The translations under genes were made by a program, and so were the position numbers. From Ephemerocybe angulata (taxonomy: Eukaryota > Basidiomycota > Agaricomycetes > Agaricales > Psathyrellaceae), in assembly GCA_013368325.1 (NCBI GenBank), contig JAACJK010000168.1, positions 434,001 through 498,000 on the forward strand: a stretch of 64,000 bases of DNA. The letters run 5' to 3'. Positions within the stretch are counted from its first letter, which is position 1. Each line of letters opens with the position of its first letter. The notes beneath the pieces are model-generated. The model made no database searches. It saw only the letters and a program-made list of their open reading frames with translations, and was not told the origin of the DNA. Below are positions 46,063 through 54,574 of the stretch, one piece after another.

Positions 46063-48588
46063 ATGACCTATCATACAGCATTTGGCATAAATGATAAAAC
46101 TAGCAAGACCAACTTAGCATCTATCAAAGATCGACTAACTGGCGTTGAGTACATATTTTTTGATGAAGTCTCTATGCTCAGTTGTCGTGATATTTACCGT
46201 ATTAGTGAACGTTTATGCCACACTCTTAATAATCCAGATGAAAGCTTTGGTGGACTTAACATGATTTTAGTTGGTGATTTTGCTCAATTGCCTCCTGTAG
46301 TAGGAGGCGAGGCAGCATCTTTGTATGGACGCATTGAGTATTCTTCTACTAATCCAAATAAGCAAAAGGAGTTAATTGGCCAATGCATATGGCACGAGTT
46401 TACCACTGTAGTTATGCTTACAGAAAACATGCAGCAGGTAAAACCAGGTGATGAGGCTTTTCGTACAATGTTAGAGAATATGCGGTATAAAGCATGCACA
46501 TGGGATGATATCAAGTTCTTGCGCTCACGTATTTCATCAATTTTAAGTGGTCGATCTTCAATCTGTAGTCCTGAATTTAGAAATGTCTCAGTTATCACTA
46601 CTCGTAACCTTCTCAAAGATACAATGAACGATATTGGATCAAAACGATTTGCAACTGAATCAAATCAGGAGCTTGTGTACTTCTATTCAGAAGATCATAT
46701 ATCTATAGAGTCTGGTGAATCAACTAGGCGTAGACTCAAAGGCAAGAGCACTGCACATATTATCAATGAAGCTATGCAAAGAGACTTATGGTATCAGATT
46801 CCCTCTACTACTGACAAACATGTACCTGGAAGATTGGGTATATGCATTGGCCTGCCTGTTTTGATACGTAATAATAGTGCAACTGAGCTAGGAATTACAA
46901 ATGGGCAAGAAGGTTTTATTCATAGCTGGCAGTCTACAGTAGGCTCTAAAGGTCAACCTGTTCTTGAAACTGTCTTTGTGGAATTGGTCAATCCACCATC
47001 AAAAATCAATCTGAGAGGATTACCAGAAAATGTTGTTCCTATACTACCAACAACTACACACCAACTTATCTGTTCACTGCGGGGTGGCACAAAAGTTTTG
47101 ATTGACCGTACCCAAGTCGATATGTTACCCAATTTTGCAATGACTAACTTTGCTTCTCAAGGAAAGACAAGAGAATTTAATGTAGTTGATCTCCAAGCTT
47201 GCAGAACACATCACTCAATGTATACAGCATTATCACGTGGAACATCAGCAGAAGGGACATTATTGCTACGAGATTTTTCACCAAGTATTGTTATGAATGG
47301 GATATCAGGCAGGCAGCGCCAAGAGTTCAGAGAGTTGGCCTTACTTCATGAGATAACTGATATGCGGTATAAGGGTTTACTGCCTGTTGAGATTTTTGGC
47401 ATGCACAGAAAAGAATTGATTGCATCATTCCGCAAGTGGAAAGGAGAGTGTTATGTGCCTAAAAGTATCCATAAATCTCTAAGGTGGAATAATGACAAGC
47501 CCTGGGCTGTAGATGACAACCCACACTTAGAGTGGCAAATTGTAAAAGAAGATCAAAAACACACAAAAAATGTAGCTAGCTCCAAAAATTTGGATCCTTT
47601 TAAGGCATTTGTACCTGCAGTAGGCTCAAATAGTCTTAAGCGTAAGACTATGCCCAATGATATTAGTGATGAAGATAGATTCAAAAAGCTAAAACTTGAT
47701 GATACAAGTAGAGATTCTGTAAATGATGTTGATATGATAGACATGCAGACTCAGCCTATCACTATTCAAGATATCTCTCTTCCCGGATCACAGTGGCAAA
47801 ATAATAGTTGTGCTTATGACTCAATGCTTTGCATTTTGTATGCTATATGGATCACTAATCCTCAGCAATGGTCTGCTTATTTTGCATCGGTACAGATTCC
47901 AGAGACTACTGAGGCATTAGCAATAGGATTTGAGGAATATCGCACTAAAAGAGGTACACTTGAAGCAGCACGTGAGAATTGGAGACAGAGTATGGCGCAC
48001 TTATCTCCAGATTTGTTTCATCTGGGAAACTATACCAGTGTTATCAATCTAATCGACTCTATGTTTGTATTTGAAAACCCAGTATACAAGATACCCCAAG
48101 TTTGCGATCATTGTGATGAACCTGATAGAAGACGGGGTTATATGCATACAGCAAACCTTCAACTTAATGCAGATGATGAAGGTTCATCTATCCAGACATG
48201 GCTAACTCCAGATTTGTTTGCTAATGTTCAAGAAGACTTGCAGTGCCAAATTTGCAATAGACAGCTTGCATCTAGAATCAGGCTATTAAGCAATGCAAGT
48301 CACATAGTATGGGTAGCATTTGATAGACATGAGCACATGCAAATATCAACTTTGCTCAAGATACCAACTGAAGGTAGAGAGGTACAAGAGTATATATTGG
48401 CAGGTATTATATACTATGGAGGATCACATTTTACTTCTCGGATAATCAAAGGAGACCAAGTCTGGTACCATGATGGCATGATCAATGGTGGGCAAGCAGA
48501 GTATGAAGGTATAATATTTGCACTAGGTGACCTTAAGCATAAAGAGAACAAGAATGTGCAATCAGCTATCTATATTCCTAAGCTATGA
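46063..48588 (+). CDS. Helitron ORF3: PIF1-like helicase remainder plus C-terminal protease-like domain
   Basis: The open frame begins right after the TAG at 45961; 46063 is merely the first Met in it. Helicase motifs are VAPTGSAA (Ia), FFDEVSML (Walker B), GDFAQLPPV (III) and a C-terminal TALSRGTS near 47225-47250, as in Helitron helicases. Downstream, after a charged linker, about 47770-48588 encodes a separate domain with NNSCAYDSMLCILY (a cysteine-protease Cys box), two CxxC pairs (CDHC, CQIC), GGSHFTSRI and VWYHDGM. This layout resembles ubiquitin-specific-protease-like (C19-type) peptidases, with Cys, His and Asp candidates in order. As it stands, only a truncated or read-through protein can be made. 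Confidence 0.82.
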   Translation: MTYHTAFGINDKTSKTNLASIKDRLTGVEYIFFDEVSMLSCRDIYRISERLCHTLNNPDESFGGLNMILVGDFAQLPPVVGGEAASLYGRIEYSSTNPNKQKELIGQCIWHEFTTVVMLTENMQQVKPGDEAFRTMLENMRYKACTWDDIKFLRSRISSILSGRSSICSPEFRNVSVITTRNLLKDTMNDIGSKRFATESNQELVYFYSEDHISIESGESTRRRLKGKSTAHIINEAMQRDLWYQIPSTTDKHVPGRLGICIGLPVLIRNNSATELGITNGQEGFIHSWQSTVGSKGQPVLETVFVELVNPPSKINLRGLPENVVPILPTTTHQLICSLRGGTKVLIDRTQVDMLPNFAMTNFASQGKTREFNVVDLQACRTHHSMYTALSRGTSAEGTLLLRDFSPSIVMNGISGRQRQEFRELALLHEITDMRYKGLLPVEIFGMHRKELIASFRKWKGECYVPKSIHKSLRWNNDKPWAVDDNPHLEWQIVKEDQKHTKNVASSKNLDPFKAFVPAVGSNSLKRKTMPNDISDEDRFKKLKLDDTSRDSVNDVDMIDMQTQPITIQDISLPGSQWQNNSCAYDSMLCILYAIWITNPQQWSAYFASVQIPETTEALAIGFEEYRTKRGTLEAARENWRQSMAHLSPDLFHLGNYTSVINLIDSMFVFENPVYKIPQVCDHCDEPDRRRGYMHTANLQLNADDEGSSIQTWLTPDLFANVQEDLQCQICNRQLASRIRLLSNASHIVWVAFDRHEHMQISTLLKIPTEGREVQEYILAGIIYYGGSHFTSRIIKGDQVWYHDGMINGGQAEYEGIIFALGDLKHKENKNVQSAIYIPKL

Positions 48589-49021
48589 AATGCTTTACAC
48601 CAAAAATGAGTTAGATTGTTGTCAATTAGAGTCAAAACCTGAATACGGACTCGTAACAAGCCGCGCATTGCGACGGCCACTGCGCAAGTCTACGTCTTCT
48701 CCCTGACTGGTGCGCTTGCCTCGCACGCCTCGTTGGTGACGTCGGTTGACCGATTGGGTAGCGATTCGCCTCGGCTACACCATTATTGACATCTTCAAAC
48801 CAGTAAGCCTCGAGATTTACTATCTACTTGATTCTGACCCTTAAGCTTAACAACAGAGACTGAGCATCTACTATATAGCGGACTCATAGGTCGCTTTTTC
48901 TCCTATAGTGCATGTACTTCACTAAAGTTCTTCCATTTTCAGTGTGCTTCAGCGGTTAGTCTATCATTTATGAGATCAGTAGGGGATTTACTCACATCAT
49001 AGGGTACTTCAAGGCTTCAAT
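48589..49021. other. Intergenic between Helitron core and gag-like ORF
   Basis: A partial hairpin (TTGCG...CGCAA) lies near 48668-48688, but no CTRR end follows at the right distance, so I do not assign the Helitron 3' terminus here. Confidence 0.4.
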
Positions 49022-49984
49022 ATGTTGGTTCACCAGTTCATGAACTATCTACAAGCTGGAAGTGTAGCCGACCAGTGGTGGGAAGGGTTGACCGACGATG
49101 TGAGGGGATCATGGCAGTTGGTGAAGGCAGAGTTTATGGAGCGGTGGCCGAAAGTCCCGGTGTTCAGGAAGACACTGTCGCGGTATTTGGAGGAAATGTT
49201 GGCGATGGCATTGCCATACGAGAAGCTCGGGAGGACGGAGACATATCAGGTGCGCATGGTGTACTGCCATGTTGGTTGGGCAGCTCGCATGGCGTGTTTG
49301 GCGAGGGGTGCTGGGCTGTACGACTCCGGTGCCTATTTGGGAAAGGTCATTCGCAATCTCCCGTGGCCGGTTCGGCAGTTGGTGAGGGGGAGGTATGGGA
49401 CGTGGAGGGAGTTCCTCAACGGCGTACAGTCGCTGGAGATGGAGGTGGTGCAGGATTGGATGGAGGTTGGAAAACGGAGGGGTAGGGAGTCGGGCAAGCC
49501 TCATATGGTTCAGCTGCCGCCTGCAAGTCCTTCGCCGTCAACTCTTCATCATCGATGGACCCGGAAGACCAAAGCCGTGCATCAAGAAGTTATTTCGCCG
49601 CCGCCAGTCCATATCCCGGCTTCCGTGGATCGTCAGGCTCCAGTGGAACCGCAGGAGCTATTGGACGACGAGGACGAGATTCACGAGAATTATTCAGCGG
49701 CGGTGTGCTCACGCCGGGCGGCAGCGTTGAAGGGTGGACCTCGAGCTAGCGTGGTGGATGTATCAGCAAGGGAAGAAGTTGGGTGTGATGGCGTTGAGGT
49801 GGAGATGCCAGGAGCATGGAAGGAAGGGGAAAGTGGGTGTCGGGCGCTTGTTCGACGGGCAGCAACGCACGGTCAGTCTGCCGTTGCCCATACTCAGGCT
49901 TGGATCGACGGTTGGAGGTGGAGAGTGTCTGGGGGTTGTCTGTTGCGCTCTTTGGGTCGTTTTGACTTTAGGGACGGGGGATAG
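49022..49984 (+). CDS. Retrotransposon Gag-like orphan ORF
   Basis: 320 codons. The N-terminal half reads QFMNYLQAGSVADQWWEGL, then SWQLVKAEFMERWP, the Trp-rich pattern of the retrotransposon gag domain in fungal LTR elements, and continues with helices up to about residue 150. The second half is low-complexity and Arg/Pro-rich, with no zinc knuckle. No protease, reverse transcriptase or LTR follows downstream, so it is an isolated fragment or a domesticated gag. The start codon is chosen only as the first Met. Confidence 0.5.
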   Translation: MLVHQFMNYLQAGSVADQWWEGLTDDVRGSWQLVKAEFMERWPKVPVFRKTLSRYLEEMLAMALPYEKLGRTETYQVRMVYCHVGWAARMACLARGAGLYDSGAYLGKVIRNLPWPVRQLVRGRYGTWREFLNGVQSLEMEVVQDWMEVGKRRGRESGKPHMVQLPPASPSPSTLHHRWTRKTKAVHQEVISPPPVHIPASVDRQAPVEPQELLDDEDEIHENYSAAVCSRRAAALKGGPRASVVDVSAREEVGCDGVEVEMPGAWKEGESGCRALVRRAATHGQSAVAHTQAWIDGWRWRVSGGCLLRSLGRFDFRDGG

Positions 49985-50740
49985 TCACGTCGGGACGACA
50001 CTTTGTTTTGGGGGGCCACATGGACTGGCGCGTTGCGCCATCCAGCGCCCTGTCGATGCCCCTATCAGAGGCTGACTAAGCTTAGTCAGCCTCCTGGCGC
50101 ACTCATTTGCACGGTTCTTCCTGTCGTAGACCCCATCCTATCATCATCTTCGTTTGGCACGATCTCTCGGGGCTCAGCAGCTCGGAGTCACCCCACTCCA
50201 ACGGGCCACCGGCGAGAGAGAAAATACATGCTTGAATTAAACGTTAAACTGATTTTTCCTTCAGCACAAGAGTTGTGTCTCCCAACACATAAAGTCTGCT
50301 GAGCAGTTTTGTAAAAGTTTCACTCAATGGCAGGGAAAATGATACAGGCCTTCCCCAAGCTCAGATTCTGCCAGCACTGATTCACTCGGAGTACTTATCC
50401 GATAGCCTTAGCGTTTCTGAATCATCCCTATCAACCTGGGCACCCAAATACGCCACTCGCCACTCAGATGACCCACTGCGGATCAGTCCAGGATATTGAG
50501 GCGGATTCGCGCCTGTTCTAAATGAGGAAGCCTCGGCGCGATATTCATTTGGTTATCAATCACTTATGAGTTCGTACTGGCTTGGGGCTGTCCGCTACGA
50601 TGTTAGGACTAGCCCTAATAGTTGCCATAAGTAAAATATGGGCGCTCCTCCAGGTATAAAATGACGAGTTGTCCCCTCTGCAAGCATCCGTTCTCTTCCA
50701 TTGTTTTAAATCTGTCGCCAAAGCTCCGCGTCGACTTGCA
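49985..50740. other. Intergenic with a long palindrome and a TATA box
   Basis: A perfect 26-bp palindrome occupies 50068-50093. TATAAAA at about 50655-50661 lies about 85 bp upstream of the copy E start codon. No gene recognised. Confidence 0.5.
50068..50093. repeat. Perfect 26-bp palindrome
   Basis: GAGGCTGACTAAG followed directly by its reverse complement, without spacer. The centre contains TGACTAA/TTAGTCA half-sites of the kind bound by fungal AP-1-like bZIP factors. Confidence 0.9.
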
Positions 50741-52101
50741 ATGGTACTCACCTCCGAAGAACTGTCTGAGCTCACAGCAGATGTCTCCACATGGACAATG
50801 CAAGATGTCAGTGCCACTTTAGACCCTGCACTGCTTTACACGCGCCTTCAGTTTTGCTGACCCTTTCCTCTGTAGTACATTGCGCGTACGTGTGCTACCT
50901 CGCACTTACTACTCGGTGGCCTATGCTCAAGTCAGCGTCGTAGCCCCATTCTACGTCATATTCGTCAGTCGTCACCCACCCATTATCCATGAGAAAGCCT
51001 CCTGACTTTGCCATTTGGGCCCTAGCTTTACCATTACTTGACCACTCTCGCGGAGGAGGTACGCAGCTGAGACCTGAGGCCTGACGAGACGGCCCACCAA
51101 TAGCTCCGCGCGGTTTGTTAGGTTTCGATTATTTGGCCACAATGGCGAACGGGAAAGATCCTATTTATTTTCCTCCGGTATGCGCCAATGATCTCCATCG
51201 CAGAGGCCGTACTACGTATGTGGAGTGCACCAGTAATGCCTTCTTATAGTCACTAACAGCGGTTCTGCGCACAGTCGAGTTTCAGGTGCACATCCCAATT
51301 GCCCCCAAGGTAATTCTCCAAAGGCTTCTCTCGTCCGAAGCTGCCTTTTTATTTGGGCACTCTTCAGGTGTGCGAACCCCTGCTGATACTTAATGACTGT
51401 GAGGAATTAATTTTAACGAATTACCAGGAAGATGCTAATAGTCACCACTAATTAAACACTCGTCTGACCAACTTTTGTCACTCCACAGCCTCAATCAGAG
51501 TGAATATCATTATTTCTGAGAGTAAGTCCTAGCCCGCTTCTTATCAAATACCTGTATGAGATAGAGGAAACTTGGAATAAACTTCCAACCTCCTACAGTT
51601 GTCCTTCTACTCTGCCTACATGCCCTTCTTGGTGCAAAGCGCAGATACCTTACGTTGATGGCGTTTATATACATGGTAAGGTCTCCCGTCGGTGACCACT
51701 CCTACGCACCTCGCTAACTATCCGTGCTGCTGCAACTCGCCATAGGGACTGATCATTGGTGGTCTCATTCCTCAGCTCAAGTACATTGAAGAGACCTCGC
51801 GTGGTGAGGAACATTGCGATCGTTGACCCTCAATACCGAGCTTGATTTAGAGCTGGGGTATGCGTGAAGCTGGGAGGGCATAATCTCGTCTGGTAGCCTT
51901 GGAGGCCGCACGATGGGTGTGTATATCGCACTTTCCAAAAGCATTTGTACATCTATCACACCACTGTTCACCCCATGTCTCCGTCTCTCTCACTAAACGC
52001 ATGATATGTTCTCACACGGCCACCCTGTCTCGCTCACCACAATAGGCACATTTACTTTGGCACTTGGAGTGCTCTTCGTGAGATATAGGCTCCACTCCCT
52101 C
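50741..52101 (+). pseudogene. DUF6533-like membrane protein, copy E (nonsense codon)
   Basis: The exon series matches copy D. ATG 50741 opens exon 1 (to 50806), MVLTSEELSELTADVSTWT, followed by the micro-exon TACATTGCGC at 50876. An exon near 51125-51235 reads IIWPQWRTGKILFIFLRYAP, then come VEFQVHIPIAP near 51285, LLCLHALLGAKRRYLTLM near 51605-51665 and GGLIPQLKYIEETSR near 51755-51800. The next exon should read LGYACTW but has TGA (51865-51867) where the Cys codon TGT or TGC stands in copies B and F. A further exon near 52045-52101 reads TFTLALGVLFVRYR and ends early. So it is a full-length but inactivated copy. Confidence 0.6.
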
Positions 52102-52436
52102 TGAACCTTAAGTATGGATGCTCGCTCCCGCGGACCCACCCCTTGCGTAGCGACTGGGCTACTACAACATTGCTGCAACGTGAGTGGTCTTGGATATTAG
52201 TCTCTGAGTGTGCTGGGCTTCTCAACGACTTGGCTGAATGTCGCCGTAAATCTACAGTGTCGTGCATGGGTACGTGCCTGACTTTGAATCACGCTGCACG
52301 CCTCTCTGAGATTATGCTTAGGCTCCAAACTGCCGCCATACCCATTATTTATCAAACTGTTAAGTTTGGATAAGTTCTGACCACGTCTGTGAGTGGGAAG
52401 AGTTCGATTAGACTTGTAATAACTATACAATATACA
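52102..52436. other. Flank of the Copia LTR
   Basis: Includes a 22-bp sequence (52387-52408, CTGTGAGTGGGAAGAGTTCG...) repeated at 52447-52468 inside the LTR edge, 60 bp apart. The LTR might therefore extend outward to about 52380. No gene seen. Confidence 0.4.
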
Positions 52437-52727
52437 TGATACGCACCTGTGAGTGGGAAGAGTTCGATGGGGACTCAACCGCTCACAGTGTGGACTATAT
52501 ACTGTATGAGAACAATGATCGATCTATTTACGGAACAATAGAGTCAGAGAACAATGATCGATCTATCTATAGAACAATAAAGTGACAACCATCAATAGAA
52601 TGATAGATGGAATGATTGATAGAATAGAATGATGAAAGAATGACAGATAGAATGATGAAATGAAAGAAGCGTCGAAAAGCTATGTATCAAATGATGATGA
52701 AGGTAACATGAGCATTGCCTTCTAACA
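52437..52727 (-). repeat. Copia LTR (3' LTR of the minus-strand element), 291 bp
   Basis: Read on the minus strand it starts TGTTAGAAGG at 52727, directly after a polypurine tract (AAGGGGGTG at 52728-52736), and ends ...TATCA at 52437, giving TG..CA ends. It contains tandem and simple repeats at about 52505-52680, including two copies of a GAGAACAATGATCGATCTAT unit 41 bp apart. No second LTR was found upstream, so the inner boundary is good and the outer one provisional. Confidence 0.65.
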
Positions 52728-52755
52728 CACCCCCTTAATGCGATGTCTCTGAATC

Positions 52756-54489
52756 CTATTCGAGTCCAAGCGCAAGTCGATGCTTCTGAATAGCGACTTT
52801 GGGGAGTGGTTTGGTGAAGATGTCGGCGATCATGTCGCCAGTAGGGAGAAAATGAACAGTAATGTCGCCTCGCTTGATAGCGTCTCGGATCCAGTGCATC
52901 TTGATGTCGATGTGCTTCATGCGCCCATGGTTTTCTGGGTTCTTGAGCACTCTAAGAGCTGACTGGTTGTCGACCATGAGAGGTGAGGGTCCTTGTACGT
53001 TGTAGCCGAGTTCGCCCAACAGTGTCCTCATCCAGATGATATCTCTGCCTGCACTCGAAGCGGCGACATATTCTGCTTCAGTAGATGAGTCAGCAACAAT
53101 CGTCTGCTTCTTCGCGGACCAGCTAACTGCTCCAGAGCCTATCTTGATGACGAAGCCAGAGGTTGAGCGCTGAGTGTCAAGGCACCCAGCATGGTCAGCA
53201 TCGCTGTAGGCTTGGAAGAGCTCTGAGGACATCTCGCCTCCATCGTTGCGATAAGTCAGCTTGAGATCCATGGTGCCCTTTAGATAGCGGAAGACTTGCT
53301 TAACCGCTTTCCAGTGGATGGGTCCAGGATTGGAGTTGTACTGAGCGAGCTTGGCGACGGCATATGCGATATCTGGTCGGGTTGCAACAGCAAGGTACAT
53401 TAGGGCGCCAACCGCGTTCATGTATGGGACACCCTTCATGGTTTCAGTGTCGCCCGGAGCAGGAACATACTTCGTGAGTCGAGAGCCACTTCCTGGATCC
53501 ATTGGGGTGGATACCGGGTAGCAGTCTTCCATGTTGAAGCGTTTGAGCATGTCGAGGATGTACTGGGTCTGGGATAGGCGAAGGATGCGATTGGGTTGGT
53601 CATATTCGACCTTGATGCTGAGGAGATAGGTGGTTGGGCCAAGGTCCTTCAGTTTGAAGACCTTACGGAGCGAGTCCTTCAGCCACTTGATCTTCTCCTG
53701 GCTTGGTGACATGATAGTGGTGTCGTCGACGAAGACAGGAAGAGTGATCCGAATGTCGTCCTTCTCCCAAGTGTAGATGCTTGGATCCGACTTGATTTGG
53801 ACGAACCCTAGAGCTTCCAACTCCTTCGCCAGTACCTGGTACCAAAGTCTGCCGCTCTGCTTTAGACCATAGAGGCCTTTGTTCAGGCGACATACCCACA
53901 CCTTTCCATCTGGGCCCTTAACCTCAAAACCAGGAGCCTGCTTCATGTAGACCTCGTAGTCGTCTTCGATCTTGCCATTGAGATAGGTGTTGTCGATGTT
54001 GATAGACTCGATGAAGTCACCGTTCATGGCAGCCTTGGCGAGGGCTGTGCGAAGGGAGGTAAGGCGAGCTGTTGGTGCCCAGGTTTGATCGTAGTCCTGT
54101 CCAGGGATCTGCGAGTACCCCTTTGCCACAAGTCGTGCCTTGTACCGATCGATGGTCCCATCTTCCTTGCGTTTGACAAGGAAGACCCAGCGCGAGCCGA
54201 CTACCTTTCTCCCTTCCGGAAGCTCGACCAAGTCCCAGGTGCCATTCGCAATGAGAGCGTCAATCTCTGCTTGGGCAGCTGCGAGCCAGAATTCGCCATC
54301 TGGGCCATTGAAGGCTTGTTCGGGTGTCTGTGGTGAGTCGTGAGGTCGCGTATGTCGGAAAAATCCGTCCACCCGTGCGAACGCCGAAATTGATGGATCA
54401 CTGATCGAACGGCCGGCCGGGAACCCGAACCCGTTCGACGGAGCAACCGTGTGAGTTGAACGCATTGCACGAGGCAGCAGATTCCCCAC
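52756..54489 (-). CDS. Copia (Ty1) Pol fragment: reverse transcriptase and RNase H
   Basis: 577 codons without interruption. Domain order: a short linker, then the Copia RT start (EIDALIANGTWDLVELP, GSRWVFLVKRKEDGTIDRYK, LVAKGYSQIPG). The catalytic core is PVFVDDTTI, so the usual YVDD reads FVDD. Next come the Copia-type TRPDIAYAV and RYLKGT, and the RNase H domain with YSDADHAG, DSSTEAEYVA and DNQSA; it ends at IFTKPLP plus a short tail just inside the LTR. Gag, protease and integrase are absent. The ORF begins 86 bp from the Plavaka start codon on the other strand, so the element is 5'-truncated, probably by the Plavaka insertion or a deletion. The intact frame suggests a young insertion. 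Confidence 0.9.
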   Translation of the reverse strand: MGNLLPRAMRSTHTVAPSNGFGFPAGRSISDPSISAFARVDGFFRHTRPHDSPQTPEQAFNGPDGEFWLAAAQAEIDALIANGTWDLVELPEGRKVVGSRWVFLVKRKEDGTIDRYKARLVAKGYSQIPGQDYDQTWAPTARLTSLRTALAKAAMNGDFIESINIDNTYLNGKIEDDYEVYMKQAPGFEVKGPDGKVWVCRLNKGLYGLKQSGRLWYQVLAKELEALGFVQIKSDPSIYTWEKDDIRITLPVFVDDTTIMSPSQEKIKWLKDSLRKVFKLKDLGPTTYLLSIKVEYDQPNRILRLSQTQYILDMLKRFNMEDCYPVSTPMDPGSGSRLTKYVPAPGDTETMKGVPYMNAVGALMYLAVATRPDIAYAVAKLAQYNSNPGPIHWKAVKQVFRYLKGTMDLKLTYRNDGGEMSSELFQAYSDADHAGCLDTQRSTSGFVIKIGSGAVSWSAKKQTIVADSSTEAEYVAASSAGRDIIWMRTLLGELGYNVQGPSPLMVDNQSALRVLKNPENHGRMKHIDIKMHWIRDAIKRGDITVHFLPTGDMIADIFTKPLPKVAIQKHRLALGLE

Positions 54490-54574
54490 ATCGCTTGATC
54501 CCTTCCCTATCGTTCCCCGTGCTCCTTTACGCTACAATTTCGACAATTATACCCACCTGTCCACAATACCCACC

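Larger units (their letters stand above)
39660..48588 (+). mobile_element. Helitron (RepHel) element, coding core
   Basis: Three co-directional large ORFs encode, in order, a DUF6570-type N-terminal region, a HUH Rep domain and a PIF1-like helicase with a C-terminal protease-like domain. This is the standard Helitron transposase split into ORFs. The true element ends (5' TC, 3' hairpin plus CTRR) could not be located, so the limits given are those of the coding core. Base use is clearly more AT-rich from about 41.3 kb onward than in the flanks. Confidence 0.88.

Noticed and set aside
48600..48800. Helitron 3' end (hairpin plus CTRR)
   Set aside because: A weak TTGCG/CGCAA hairpin exists but no CTRR at the expected 10-15 bp distance, so no terminus is claimed.
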